Shown here piece by piece: positions 9,227 through 17,963 of a DNA stretch of 64,000 nt. The notes under the pieces were generated by a model. It saw only the letters and a program-made list of their open reading frames with translations. It was not told where the DNA came from and did no database searches. Position 1 is the stretch's first letter. Each line of letters begins with the position of its first letter. This DNA comes from Pedobacter caeni (GTDB lineage Bacteria > Bacteroidota > Bacteroidia > Sphingobacteriales > Sphingobacteriaceae), in the NCBI RefSeq assembly GCF_900129215.1, contig NZ_FQUQ01000004.1, forward strand, positions 62,001 through 126,000. Reading direction: 5' to 3'. The position numbers were made by a program, and so were the translations under genes.

Positions 9227-10138
9227 ATGCCCAAGGATCAGTTCATCCCCACTTATAAGGATTTCAATCATTCCTTAAAACACCTGCACCTGAAACCGGT
9301 ATCCCCTGACCGGCCATTTTATATTTTTTCCTGGCAGTATACCGAGAACCGCAAGATCAGCTATCCCTTGTCCAGACAGGATTATTACGACATTACTTTT
9401 TTTCTGGAAGCCGATTTTTCTCATCAGATGAATGCATCGGTAAATCCCATCCGCAACCATACCCTGCACCTGCTGACCCCCGGACAAGCCGAGCATTTTG
9501 AAACTAAGACTGTTTGCAGGCCCTCCGGATTTGCCATTTATTTTAAGCCGGAGTTCATCTTTGCTACTGCCCAGCGCAGGCTGGTACTTTCAGAATTGCC
9601 ATTTTTAAAAGCCAGCAGAAACAATATTTTTTACCTCACTCCGGAAGAATCGGCAAACATCCAGGTACTTTTCAGCAAAATGATAGAAGAACAGGATCAG
9701 GGCCCCGGAGCAGGAGATATCATCCGGCATTATATTTTCATTTTGCTGTATAAGCTCAAGCACATTACCCCAAAACAGCTTGTTCCGGCCATCCCGGAGG
9801 AAAGCCTGAGCCTTGCCGACCGTTTTGAGGAACTGATAGAAAAGAATTTCCTTCAGATCAGTGCCATAGATCAATATGCAGCATTGCTACATGTAAGCCC
9901 TAACCATCTTTCGGAAACCATTAAAAAGAAAACCGGAAAAAGTCCCAAGCAATTTCTTCAGGAGGCCATTCTGCTGGAAGCAAAACTGTTGCTAAAACAA
10001 GATAACCTGAGCATTTCTGAGATTGCATTTCAACTCAACTTTCATGATGCGCCACATTTCAGCAGGTTTTTCAGGAAACATCAGCAACAATCTCCTCTGG
10101 AGTTCCGAAAACAATATAAATCGAAGACCAAACCATAA
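9227..10138 (+). CDS. AraC-family transcriptional regulator
   Basis: A 303-residue protein with an N-terminal cupin-like sensing half and a C-terminal AraC DNA-binding domain (about residues 195-300). The second helix-turn-helix is seen in LSISEIAFQLNFHDAPHFSRFF followed by GKSP/SPLEFR-type ends. It lies 79 nt upstream of, and on the same strand as, an EamA exporter gene, and divergent from the carboxylase gene; the exporter is the more likely target. Confidence 0.92.
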   Translation: MPKDQFIPTYKDFNHSLKHLHLKPVSPDRPFYIFSWQYTENRKISYPLSRQDYYDITFFLEADFSHQMNASVNPIRNHTLHLLTPGQAEHFETKTVCRPSGFAIYFKPEFIFATAQRRLVLSELPFLKASRNNIFYLTPEESANIQVLFSKMIEEQDQGPGAGDIIRHYIFILLYKLKHITPKQLVPAIPEESLSLADRFEELIEKNFLQISAIDQYAALLHVSPNHLSETIKKKTGKSPKQFLQEAILLEAKLLLKQDNLSISEIAFQLNFHDAPHFSRFFRKHQQQSPLEFRKQYKSKTKP

Positions 10139-10190
10139 AAAAATACAAGTAAAGCGGAGTATCGTACAAGAAAGCAGGAGAGATAAGGCT

Positions 10191-10198
10191 TAGTTTTG
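10191..10198 (+). promoter_or_regulatory. -7 promoter box of the DMT exporter gene
   Basis: TAGTTTTG matches TAnnTTTG, 19 nt upstream of the ATG at 10218. It indicates that the exporter has its own promoter and is not simply co-transcribed with the AraC gene. Confidence 0.5.
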
Positions 10199-10217
10199 TC
10201 GCTCTTAAGGAAAAATC

Positions 10218-11123
10218 ATGCCTACTCAAAATCAATCCATCAAAGGAACCTTACTTGCCGTTACCGCAGCTATATTATGGGGTGTTTCGGGAACCTGCGC
10301 CCAATACCTGTTTCAACACCGTGGAATTAATCCCGAATGGCTGGTGACGATGAGATTGCTGATTTCCGGAATGCTCTTACTCAGCTTCGCAGCAACAAAG
10401 AAAAACAATAATATCCTGGCCATTTTCAAAGAGCGCAAAGATGCCATTCAGCTTATTCTTTTCAGTATACTGGGAATGCTTGCAGTTCAGTATACTTATT
10501 TCGCGGCGATCCTTCATTCCAATGCGGCAACAGCCACCATACTTCAATATCTTGGCCCTGTGATCATTGCCTGTTATCTTGCTTTTCAAAAAAGGAAATT
10601 CCCCGGTTTACAGGAAAGTTTCGCCATTTTACTTGCTGTTGCAGGGACCTTCTTTCTGGTCAGCCATGGAAGCATCAGCAGCCTTTCCATTTCCGGATGG
10701 GCTTTATTCTGGGGCATCAGTTCTGCAGTTGCCCTTGCTTACTACAGCTTGCAACCCATCAGACTGCTTCACAAATGGGATGCAGCAATCGTCATTGGCT
10801 GGGGCATGTTCATCGGGGGAATTGCACTGAGCTTTGTACACCAACCCTGGGATATAGAAGGGACATGGGATTTCAATACTTATGGTCTTTTTGCCTTTAT
10901 CATTCTCTTTGGAAGTTTGTTTGCTTTTTATGCTTACCTGGTCAGCGTAAAACTGGTTGGCGCAACGGTGGCCAGCTTGCTGGCTTGTACAGAGCCATTA
11001 TCTGCCGCCTTCCTTGCCGTATTATGGCTGAATGTCAGATTTGGATACTACGATTGGCTGGGAACCCTGCTGATTTTAATCACCATTGTTCTGCTTAGCA
11101 TAAATAAAAAAGAAAACAGCTAA
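10218..11123 (+). CDS. EamA/DMT-family transporter
   Basis: A 301-residue inner-membrane protein with ten hydrophobic segments arranged as two EamA repeats, starting GTLLAVTAAILWGVSGTCAQ and with the second repeat beginning near ISGWALFWGISSAVALAYY. Family members export amino acids, purines or other small metabolites; the substrate here is unknown. Located downstream of an AraC regulator. Its stop overlaps that of the convergent small gene (shared CTAA). Confidence 0.92.
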   Translation: MPTQNQSIKGTLLAVTAAILWGVSGTCAQYLFQHRGINPEWLVTMRLLISGMLLLSFAATKKNNNILAIFKERKDAIQLILFSILGMLAVQYTYFAAILHSNAATATILQYLGPVIIACYLAFQKRKFPGLQESFAILLAVAGTFFLVSHGSISSLSISGWALFWGISSAVALAYYSLQPIRLLHKWDAAIVIGWGMFIGGIALSFVHQPWDIEGTWDFNTYGLFAFIILFGSLFAFYAYLVSVKLVGATVASLLACTEPLSAAFLAVLWLNVRFGYYDWLGTLLILITIVLLSINKKENS

Positions 11124-11383
11124 AATGGGTCTTCAGGAGGAGATTCTACAACCGTAACTTCGGGAACATACAGCTCCCTGAATTCCTCCAGAAATTCTTT
11201 AAGGTCACTATAACACATCAATATCCTTAACCGCTCATCCCGGTCAACTTTAATGGATACCTGGAGTGCCCAGCCCCTGTAGACCGTATAGAGCATGTCA
11301 ATAAGTTCATCACAAGAATGCTCTTGGAAAAAGGAATGAATCAGCAACCGGAGTCTTTCCTGTTTATTATCTTCGATATACAT
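11120..11383 (-). CDS. Small conserved-looking protein, unknown
   Basis: An 87-residue soluble, acidic protein (helical stretch DLKEFLEEFRELY, acidic tail ESPPEDPF) with ATG start and no signal. I do not recognise a family. It ends inside the stop region of the convergent exporter gene and begins 18 nt after the small exported-protein gene upstream on the same strand, suggesting a two-gene unit. Coding status rests on ordinary composition and on the tight packing. Confidence 0.55.
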   Translation of the reverse strand: MYIEDNKQERLRLLIHSFFQEHSCDELIDMLYTVYRGWALQVSIKVDRDERLRILMCYSDLKEFLEEFRELYVPEVTVVESPPEDPF

Positions 11384-11401
11384 TTTATTGCTCCTTTCCT
11401 T

Positions 11402-11605
11402 TTAAGAGATTGAAATGGGACTTTTTTTTGTTTTAAATTCCGGGAAACACTTTTCGTATTTCGTCCTGATTACCCTTATATTTTGGTGTTTCCGGGCATC
11501 CTTTGTTTTCAGAACAGGTCTGTTCTGGAAGGAGAAAACATGCATTGGCTTTGCAGAAAAATCTAAAAACAACAATGCCACACCAAATAACAACATCTTT
11601 TTCAT
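11402..11605 (-). CDS. Small exported or membrane-anchored peptide, unknown
   Basis: A 67-residue product starting at the ATG at 11605 (MKKMLLFGVALLFLDFSA), followed by a basic stretch (KTKDARKHQNIRVIRTKYEK). The N-terminus looks like a signal peptide. A longer version would need a TTG start at 11617. An opposite-strand frame covers the same bases but has less typical residues. No family recognised; existence is uncertain. Confidence 0.4.
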   Translation of the reverse strand: MKKMLLFGVALLFLDFSAKPMHVFSFQNRPVLKTKDARKHQNIRVIRTKYEKCFPEFKTKKSPISIS

Positions 11606-11763
11606 ATTGAAATTCAATTAAATCATAAATAAAAACGGGGGGCTATGTTATCGAATCTATATATTTTAAGCCATAAGGTGGTAATCATATGCTGATTAAT
11701 TTGACACCCGGATATTGACAAAAAAAGGGACCGATAATTGCATTATCAGGACAAATTCAGCCA

Positions 11764-13086
11764 ATGAAAGACATCTACACCTCCGTTAAAAATTTCATTT
11801 CCTACAGGTTCAATCTACATGAAGACAGTGAAGAGCAGGCAGAAACGATAGAATCCATTAAGAAAAACGTAGAATTCAGGGGGGCAAACCTATGGACACT
11901 GATCTTTGCCATCTTTGTAGCCTGTATAGGACTAAACGTAAATTCTACTGCAGTTATCATTGGGGCAATGCTGATTTCTCCATTGATGGGACCAATTATG
12001 GGCATTGGTTTAGGGATAGGCACGAATGATTTTGAGCTCGTGAAGAAAGGCTTAAGAAACCTGACCATCGCCACCATCATCAGTATCATCGCTTCTTCTT
12101 TATATTTTACCATCACCCCACTTCATGAAGCACAGTCGGAATTACTGGCCAGAACCTCCCCTTCTTTATGGGATGTATTTATTGCCGCTTTGGGTGGGCT
12201 TGCTGGGATCGTAGCTGCCACAAGAAAAGAAAAAAGCAATGTCATTCCGGGGGTAGCAATCGCGACGGCCCTCATGCCTCCTTTATGTACTGCAGGTTTT
12301 GGAATCGCCACCGGAAACCTCTATTTTTTCCTCGGTGCCATTTACCTCTATTTTATCAATAGTGTTTTCATTTGTGTAGCGACATTTCTGATTGTGCGTT
12401 ACCTGAAATTTCATAAAAAAGACTTCGGAGATAAAGCTTATGAGAAAAAGGTGAGCCGCTACATCCTGATGATTGTACTCCTAACCGCAGCACCCAGTGT
12501 ATTCCTTGCCTACCGTATTGTAGACAAAAGTATTTTTGAAAACAATGCTGCCAAATTTGTACATCAGGAACTCAACTATAAAGATACGCAGGTGATCTCC
12601 AAAGTTTTCAAATACAATAGAAAAGGAAGTGAAATTGATTTATTGCTGCTTGGCAATGAACTTTCGCCTCCACAACTGGACTCTTTAAACAACAGGCTCA
12701 AAAGTTATCAGCTAAAGGGGACAAAACTGATCATCAGACAGGGCCTGAATGCTAAAAATGAAATCAACCTTTCCCAAATCAAGGCCAGTATTCTGGAAGA
12801 TGTTTTCAAGAGTAATGCGGAGGCAAGCAAACCCAATACTGGTTTTGCGGCATTGGATCTTCCATTACCTGATCTTAAACCGGAACTAAAAGTTCTTTAT
12901 CCTGATCTGAAAGCCTACAGCATCTCCAATACCATTTTTAACCGCACAGATACAAACCGTGCAGATACGATGACCATGGTGGTGGCTTCTTTTGCAAAAC
13001 CAATTCCCGATGCCGATCAGAACAGGTTGAGGTTATGGCTAAAAAACAGGGTAAAAGCAGATTCCTTAAAGCTGATTATTCAATGA
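11764..13086 (+). CDS. DUF389-family membrane protein
   Basis: A 440-residue inner-membrane protein. The DUF389 core occupies about residues 35-240: FRGANLWTLIFAIFVACIGL, STAVIIGAMLISPLMGPIMG and later GVAIATALMPPLCTAGFG, with six or so membrane helices. The C-terminal 200 residues are soluble and look like two repeats of a BON-like or ACT-size alpha/beta fold (QLDSLNNRLKSYQLKGTKLIIRQG and DQNRLRLWLKNRVKADSLKLIIQ). Family function is not established. Its 3' end overlaps the convergent MocR gene by 21 nt. Confidence 0.9.
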   Translation: MKDIYTSVKNFISYRFNLHEDSEEQAETIESIKKNVEFRGANLWTLIFAIFVACIGLNVNSTAVIIGAMLISPLMGPIMGIGLGIGTNDFELVKKGLRNLTIATIISIIASSLYFTITPLHEAQSELLARTSPSLWDVFIAALGGLAGIVAATRKEKSNVIPGVAIATALMPPLCTAGFGIATGNLYFFLGAIYLYFINSVFICVATFLIVRYLKFHKKDFGDKAYEKKVSRYILMIVLLTAAPSVFLAYRIVDKSIFENNAAKFVHQELNYKDTQVISKVFKYNRKGSEIDLLLLGNELSPPQLDSLNNRLKSYQLKGTKLIIRQGLNAKNEINLSQIKASILEDVFKSNAEASKPNTGFAALDLPLPDLKPELKVLYPDLKAYSISNTIFNRTDTNRADTMTMVVASFAKPIPDADQNRLRLWLKNRVKADSLKLIIQ

Positions 13087-14559
13087 GAGTACCTCCTTTA
13101 AGATGAGCACCGCCTTCTCCATTGTTTCGGGTTTAAAGCCTGTAAATCCAAGGAAAAAGGCCCCCTCATGTCTGAACTCCACCGAAAGTTCATCAATTGC
13201 ATACAGCATGACCCCACGTTCCCTCGCCATCTGAAGAATGGTTGCCGTATCCTGTTTTTTTAACAACCAGATGATGAGGTGCATCCCTGCATCTGCTACG
13301 GAAATACGGATCTGGCCACCAAGATGTTTCTGCAGCAAACCCACCAGATCTTCCTGAGCCTTTTTATAGATCAGCCTCATTCTGCGCAGGTGACGGGAAA
13401 AGTGTCCTTCTACCATAAATCTGGTCAGGATGGCCTGATCGATCACCGGACTCTGACGGTCGATCACTGCCTTTGCAATCGTAAATTCGTTTGCCATCGC
13501 CGCCGATGGCAAAACCATATATCCAATCCTCAATGCAGGAAAGAGCGTTTTATTAAAAGTCCCTACATAGATCACACGCCCAAAAGTATCCAAGCCTTTT
13601 AAAGCAGGAATCGGCCTTTTCACATAACGGAACTCGCTTTCATAATCATCTTCCATGATCCACATCTGGTGATCAGCAGCCCACTTCAATAATTTTATGC
13701 GTTCTATCAGGGGCATAGTTTCCCCCAAAGGATATTGATGTGAAGGACTTACATAAGCCAGTTTTGCCGTAGGAAAATTCCCCATTGCATATTCCAGATC
13801 CATTCCATTTTTAGTAATCGGAACCGGACAAATTTTAGCACCAAACCTCACTATGGCGGATTTAGCCCTCAGGTATCCGGGATCTTCCATCCAGCATAAA
13901 TCGTTCTTTTTCAATAACAGTTCAGCTGCCAGGTGTAAAGCCTGACTGGAGCCGTTTACAATGATGATCTGATCGGCGCTGCAATGAATAGAGCGGTTGA
14001 TGCGGAGATAGTCTGTTAGTGCTTCCCTCAAAGGAAGGTAGCCCTGGGCACTGTCGTAACCCAAATGAAGTTGATGAATATCTTTATACACCGATGCGGC
14101 CAGCCTTGCCCAGATCTGGAAAGGAAAATCAGTAAAAGAGGGAATAGAAGGCTGGAAAGGTAGGGTTGCTTCCTGGCCAATATAATCCAGTACGAATTTG
14201 GTATGCAAGGGGAAATCATTTCGATTGACCGCTTTCTGTCTGGCCGGTTCCTGCTGAACCACTTTTTCAGGAACATGTTTCAATTCATTCAGTTGCTCAG
14301 AAACATAGGTTCCGGCACCTGCTTCTGCAGTTAAAAAGCCTTCCAGCCGAAGTTGCTCAAAAGCCAGCAACACACTATTTCTGGAAACACTGAATTCAAG
14401 GGCCAGGCTTCTGGTAGAGGGCATGCGATCACCATGTTTCAGCATCCCCTCAAAAACCCCTCTTTTGATTTCGTCGTACAGCTGAATATATAAAGGAGTT
14501 TTAAGTGAACGGTCCAGCTGGATAAAAGTAAGCAGGATTTCAGGGGATAATTTACTCAT
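13066..14559 (-). CDS. MocR/PdxR-like GntR regulator with aminotransferase domain
   Basis: A 497-residue chimeric regulator: N-terminal GntR winged helix (LYDEIKRGVFEGMLKHGDRMPSTRSLA, then SRNSVLLAFEQL), a linker, and a class I aminotransferase-like domain from about residue 130. The PLP-binding Lys is in GTFNKTLFPALRIG near residue 336, and MEDDYESEFRY supplies the Asp that contacts the pyridine nitrogen. MocR proteins use PLP or an amino-acid adduct as effector. It is divergent from the Bcr/CflA exporter gene across an 86-nt gap holding two palindromes, so that exporter is the probable target; no vitamin B6 synthesis gene is nearby. Confidence 0.93.
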   Translation of the reverse strand: MSKLSPEILLTFIQLDRSLKTPLYIQLYDEIKRGVFEGMLKHGDRMPSTRSLALEFSVSRNSVLLAFEQLRLEGFLTAEAGAGTYVSEQLNELKHVPEKVVQQEPARQKAVNRNDFPLHTKFVLDYIGQEATLPFQPSIPSFTDFPFQIWARLAASVYKDIHQLHLGYDSAQGYLPLREALTDYLRINRSIHCSADQIIIVNGSSQALHLAAELLLKKNDLCWMEDPGYLRAKSAIVRFGAKICPVPITKNGMDLEYAMGNFPTAKLAYVSPSHQYPLGETMPLIERIKLLKWAADHQMWIMEDDYESEFRYVKRPIPALKGLDTFGRVIYVGTFNKTLFPALRIGYMVLPSAAMANEFTIAKAVIDRQSPVIDQAILTRFMVEGHFSRHLRRMRLIYKKAQEDLVGLLQKHLGGQIRISVADAGMHLIIWLLKKQDTATILQMARERGVMLYAIDELSVEFRHEGAFFLGFTGFKPETMEKAVLILKEVLSLNNQL

Positions 14560-14587
14560 AGATTGGTACCATAAATATTCGTCAAAG

Positions 14588-14607
14588 TGGCTCTTTTACA
14601 AGAGCCA
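14588..14607. promoter_or_regulatory. Inverted repeat, candidate MocR operator
   Basis: A perfect 8-bp inverted repeat with 4-nt spacer (TGGCTCTT, TTAC, AAGAGCCA) sits in the divergent region, 10-29 nt upstream of the -7 box of the exporter gene and 29 nt from the start of the regulator gene. Position and symmetry suggest an operator; direct evidence is lacking. Confidence 0.45.
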
Positions 14608-14616
14608 ATGTAACAT

Positions 14617-14636
14617 TAGTTTTGTGATGTCACAAA
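14617..14636 (+). promoter_or_regulatory. -7 box and second palindrome before the Bcr/CflA gene
   Basis: TAGTTTTG (14617-14624) fits the -7 consensus. It overlaps the palindrome TTTGTGA-TG-TCACAAA (14621-14636), which would cover the transcription start. The half sites look like CRP half sites, but the 2-nt spacer differs from the 6-nt spacer of a CRP site. Confidence 0.45.
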
Positions 14637-14645
14637 TAACATTGC

Positions 14646-15824
14646 ATGAAGGAGAATAGAAAAACCCTGTTGATTACGCTTACCCTTGGTATTTTAACCG
14701 CAATAGGATCCATCTCTATCGACATCTACCTTCCTGCATTTGAAGTCATGTCGCTCTATTTTAAGGTACCACTTGTACGGATTGAAACTACCGTTACTTT
14801 CTTTCTTTTTGGAATGGCTTTCGGGCAGTTGTTTATCGGGCCACTGTCTGATATCTGGGGGAGAAAACTTCCATTACGAATAGGACTGATCATCTATATT
14901 CTCTGCAGCATCTGCTGCGTACTGACCAACTCCTTCACTCTTTTTCTGATTTTAAGATTTGTTCAGGGACTTGCAGGAAGCGCCTGTCAGGTCATTTCCC
15001 GGGCATTGGTCAACGACCTTTATGGCGACCGGAAGGCTGCGCATGTATTTACACTTTTACAAATCCTGATGGGGATCTCCCCTATTCTGGCTCCTATGGT
15101 TGGGGGGATGTTAGCGGAACCGGCAACCTGGAAATTCCTATTTCTGATCATGGCCCTGATTTCTGCCTTAGGACTGCTGGGCTGCTTAACGATCCTGCCC
15201 GCGGGAAGGCTGGCATTGGAAAGTAAAAAGCTGAACCTTTCAGGGATTAGAAATGCCTATATCCATTGCTTAAAAAGCCCTGCTTTTATAAATTATGCGC
15301 TCTTAAGAGCCATCAGTAATAGTGCTGCATTTGCCTTTGTAACAGGCTCTCCCTTTGTACTCATCCAGATTTATGGCCTGAGTAAAAAAGAGTTCGGCTT
15401 CGTTTTTTCCTTTTTAGCAATAGGTATTATCTGCACTGGCCTCCTCAATGCCAGGTTACTTTCCTATTATGGAGCTGCCCGGCTGACAAAGCTGGCGATA
15501 CTTATTCAGGTCCTCAGTGGATTGATCATCATCCTCTTTTTATACCTCAATGGTTCGTTTATTGTCCTGCTGCTCCTGACCTTTGTTTTTATGTCCATGC
15601 TGGGCTTCATCCTTCCCAATGCTACCGCGCTATATCTCGTTGCCGTTTCAACATATAGTGGAGCAGGATCAGCACTTATAGGTTCCATGAGTTATTTATC
15701 TGCTTTCCTCATCACCTCCCTGCTGAGCCTCCTTCATAACCATACAGCCTACCCTATGTTTATCATGATGTGGGCATGCGTCGTCCTGGCCTTTTTATGT
15801 CTGAGATATAAAAAATCAGGTTAA
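14646..15824 (+). CDS. Bcr/CflA-family MFS exporter
   Basis: A 392-residue inner-membrane protein with twelve predicted helices. The Bcr/CflA drug-exporter pattern is seen in the N-half: SISIDIYLPAFEVM in helix 1 and GQLFIGPLSDIWGRKLPL as the loop 2-3 motif, then RFVQGLAGSACQVISRALVNDLY. Family members extrude chloramphenicol, bicyclomycin or dipeptides/cysteine. The divergent MocR gene and the palindromes between them point to induction by an amine or amino acid effector. Its stop shares TTAA with the stop of the convergent ATPase gene. Confidence 0.93.
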   Translation: MKENRKTLLITLTLGILTAIGSISIDIYLPAFEVMSLYFKVPLVRIETTVTFFLFGMAFGQLFIGPLSDIWGRKLPLRIGLIIYILCSICCVLTNSFTLFLILRFVQGLAGSACQVISRALVNDLYGDRKAAHVFTLLQILMGISPILAPMVGGMLAEPATWKFLFLIMALISALGLLGCLTILPAGRLALESKKLNLSGIRNAYIHCLKSPAFINYALLRAISNSAAFAFVTGSPFVLIQIYGLSKKEFGFVFSFLAIGIICTGLLNARLLSYYGAARLTKLAILIQVLSGLIIILFLYLNGSFIVLLLLTFVFMSMLGFILPNATALYLVAVSTYSGAGSALIGSMSYLSAFLITSLLSLLHNHTAYPMFIMMWACVVLAFLCLRYKKSG

Positions 15825-16519
15825 GGCAGCAGGTCGATATACCAATAACCAGCAGGTTTTTCTGAGGTATCTACCGGAGAGGGAAAGGTTTTATACACCT
15901 TTTCTCCTAAGGTAAAGGGTACCGGAGTTTTAAATATGGGTCCGTCGAAAACGAAAGTGTGAAACTCCCCATTCTCTCCGCAGGGATCAATCCCCGGAGG
16001 AAGGTCGTTTATAAAGTGTTCATCGATCACCCTTCCACAAAACTCTTCCAGGCCCTCCTGTGTACAGACAATCACCGTTTTATAACCTAAGCTGATAAAC
16101 TCGCGGATGATGGCTTTGGTGTCCTGTTTCCATATCGGAAAAACCGCTTTCAGACCGATCTCTTCCAGTTTAGTTTCCCTATAGTTTTTCAGGTCTTCCA
16201 GAAAAATATCCCCGAAAACAGAATGTGTAATTCCCTCTTTCTTTAGCCGGGTTAAATGACCATGCATGCTGTTTTCATAATCTTCCATCTTAGGCGATTC
16301 CGGCAAACGGATCTGATATAAGGGGATTCCAATACTTTCTGTCTGCTTAAGAAGCAGCTCTTCTCTGACTCCGTGCATGCTGACCCGGTTAAAAGCTTCA
16401 TTTACGGTGGTCAGCAGGTAGCGGACTTCAAAACCATCGTCTGCCAGAATATGGTGCAGGGCAAGGCAGCTGTCTTTACCTCCACTCCAGTTAAAAAGGC
16501 TGATCTTTTTACTCATCAT
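15821..16519 (-). CDS. PP-loop ATP pyrophosphatase, Dph6-like
   Basis: A 232-residue cytoplasmic protein of the adenine nucleotide alpha-hydrolase fold. The PP-loop SGGKDS is at residues 12-17, and HGVREELL, FGDIFLED and PPGIDPCGENGEFHTFVFDG are the family signatures of diphthine-ammonia ligase homologues. Bacteria lack diphthamide, so the real substrate is unknown; amidation of some acceptor at the cost of ATP is inferred. A near -7 box (TAATATTG, one mismatch) lies exactly four nt before the first ATG. Confidence 0.88.
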   Translation of the reverse strand: MMSKKISLFNWSGGKDSCLALHHILADDGFEVRYLLTTVNEAFNRVSMHGVREELLLKQTESIGIPLYQIRLPESPKMEDYENSMHGHLTRLKKEGITHSVFGDIFLEDLKNYRETKLEEIGLKAVFPIWKQDTKAIIREFISLGYKTVIVCTQEGLEEFCGRVIDEHFINDLPPGIDPCGENGEFHTFVFDGPIFKTPVPFTLGEKVYKTFPSPVDTSEKPAGYWYIDLLP

Positions 16520-16599
16520 GGTACAATATTACAAGATCTTTTCTTAGTTCTGATCAGGGTGTAACACTATTTCGGCATGATTATCGTTCTTTTAAACGT

Positions 16600-17313
16600 A
16601 TGAGGATGAAACTGGTCTTATTTTTTTTAGCTTTTCAGACGGCTGTTTACGCGCAAAACTTTAAATACCCAACGCTCCCTAATCAGGGGAAATCGCTAGC
16701 CACCATAGTTCCTGGGAACTGGAAAGTTTTGGATTCCATCTCCGGCGATCTGAATCATGATCAGCTGACAGACTTTGCCTTTATTATGGAATACCATAAG
16801 GAAATCCGGGAAAGCCGCGCTTATGGAGACAATACGACAGAGATCATCACGGAAATTCAAAAGCCAAGAATCCTGGCCGTCTATTTTAAGCGCGCCGATG
16901 GAGATGGGTATCAGATTGGTGTACAAAACAATAATTTCATTCTCCGCTCTGCAGAAGGTGGAACCATGGGAGATCCCTTACGCCCCTTAAAGATCGACTC
17001 CAATAAGCTGGTCCTCTCTTTTGAAGGAGGTGGCGACTGGCGCTGGAAGCTGAATTATGCGTTTAAATACCAGGATAAGAACTGGTTTCTGGAAAAGGCC
17101 AATAACCGCTATTACAATGAGACTTCCGGCGAAATGACCGATAAGAAGTATGATTTCATTCTTAAAAAACGATTGGTGACCACCGGAAAGACCCATAACA
17201 GGGATGCGGCCAACGAGACCGTTTCCCAGGATTTCCCCTTAAAGAACCTGCGTACTTTTCACAGCTTTAAGAAGCCCTGGACCTGGGAAATAGGTCCGGA
17301 CGAGTTCTTATAA
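16600..17313 (+). CDS. Secreted protein of unknown function
   Basis: A 237-residue protein with a signal peptide ending at AVYAQ (about residue 19). Residues near 50-60 contain ISGDLNHDQLTDFAF, a calcium-binding-like loop also typical of FG-GAP/VCBS proteins, followed by a mostly beta structure with FEGGGDWRWKLNYAFKY. No enzyme motif seen. It ends 1 nt before the convergent LOG gene. A start at the second Met (residue 3) is equally possible. Confidence 0.8.
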   Translation: MRMKLVLFFLAFQTAVYAQNFKYPTLPNQGKSLATIVPGNWKVLDSISGDLNHDQLTDFAFIMEYHKEIRESRAYGDNTTEIITEIQKPRILAVYFKRADGDGYQIGVQNNNFILRSAEGGTMGDPLRPLKIDSNKLVLSFEGGGDWRWKLNYAFKYQDKNWFLEKANNRYYNETSGEMTDKKYDFILKKRLVTTGKTHNRDAANETVSQDFPLKNLRTFHSFKKPWTWEIGPDEFL

Positions 17314-17314
17314 G

Positions 17315-17899
17315 CTAGCTCAGGTTTCTGTCTTTAAACCATTTGTCGTCTGGCAGGACATCGAATGTCATCATCTTTTCTACCAACACTTTTGGATCAG
17401 ATTCATTGAATACCAGATCTCTGTTGCTTTGCTTCAGGAACTGGTGTTGTACCATCGCATCCATCTGGGCAAAAAGAGGATCATAAAAACCACTCACATT
17501 TAATACACCAATAGGTTTGGTATGCAAACCAAGTTGTAACCAGGTCAGTACTTCAAAAAATTCTTCCAAAGTCCCAAATCCTCCAGGCAGGATGATGAAC
17601 CCATCTGCCAGGTCTGCCATTTTCTGTTTACGCTGGTGCATATTTTCGGTAATGATCATTTCGGTAAGTCCTTTATGCCCTACTTCTTTGTCCATCAGAA
17701 ACTGAGGAATGACACCCGTTGCCAATCCATTACGTTTTAAGATTTCATCGGCAATCACACCCATCACACCTACGCTTCCACCACCATATACCAGACGGAT
17801 CTGATGGTCTGTAAAGGTTTGTGCAAGATTTTCAATAGCAGCTAATAAAACCGGATCGCCATTAAAGTTGGCACCGCAATAAACACATATAGATTTCAT
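17315..17899 (-). CDS. LOG-family protein (TIGR00730)
   Basis: A 194-residue Rossmann-fold protein. The signature PGGFGTLEEFFEVLTW lies near residues 104-119 and VYGGGSVGVMG near 38-48, the nucleotide-binding pair of LOG phosphoribohydrolases. Characterised members release adenine or cytokinin base from nucleoside monophosphates; the bacterial role is probably nucleotide turnover. It follows guaB on the same strand, separated by a hairpin terminator. Confidence 0.92.
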   Translation of the reverse strand: MKSICVYCGANFNGDPVLLAAIENLAQTFTDHQIRLVYGGGSVGVMGVIADEILKRNGLATGVIPQFLMDKEVGHKGLTEMIITENMHQRKQKMADLADGFIILPGGFGTLEEFFEVLTWLQLGLHTKPIGVLNVSGFYDPLFAQMDAMVQHQFLKQSNRDLVFNESDPKVLVEKMMTFDVLPDDKWFKDRNLS

Positions 17900-17904
17900 A
17901 AAAA

Positions 17905-17940
17905 GTTAAAATAAGAAAGGGTTTCCATGGAAACCCTTTC
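17905..17940 (-). terminator. Terminator between guaB and the LOG gene
   Basis: A perfect 12-bp inverted repeat (17915-17926 with 17929-17940, arms GAAAGGGTTTCC/GGAAACCCTTTC) followed on the minus strand by TTATTTTAACTTTTT. It lies 24 nt after the guaB stop and ends just before the LOG start codon, so it may attenuate rather than fully isolate the next gene. Confidence 0.75.
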
Positions 17941-17963
17941 GGTAATATTGATCTGAAATTAAA

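Noticed and set aside
11415..11621. Plus-strand frame over the small exported peptide
   Set aside because: The minus frame has the better signal-peptide beginning; the plus product is an irregular hydrophobic/aromatic mix.
14621..14636. CRP-like site TGTGA...TCACA
   Set aside because: The half sites are separated by 2 nt instead of 6, so it is not a regular CRP operator; kept only as a palindrome.
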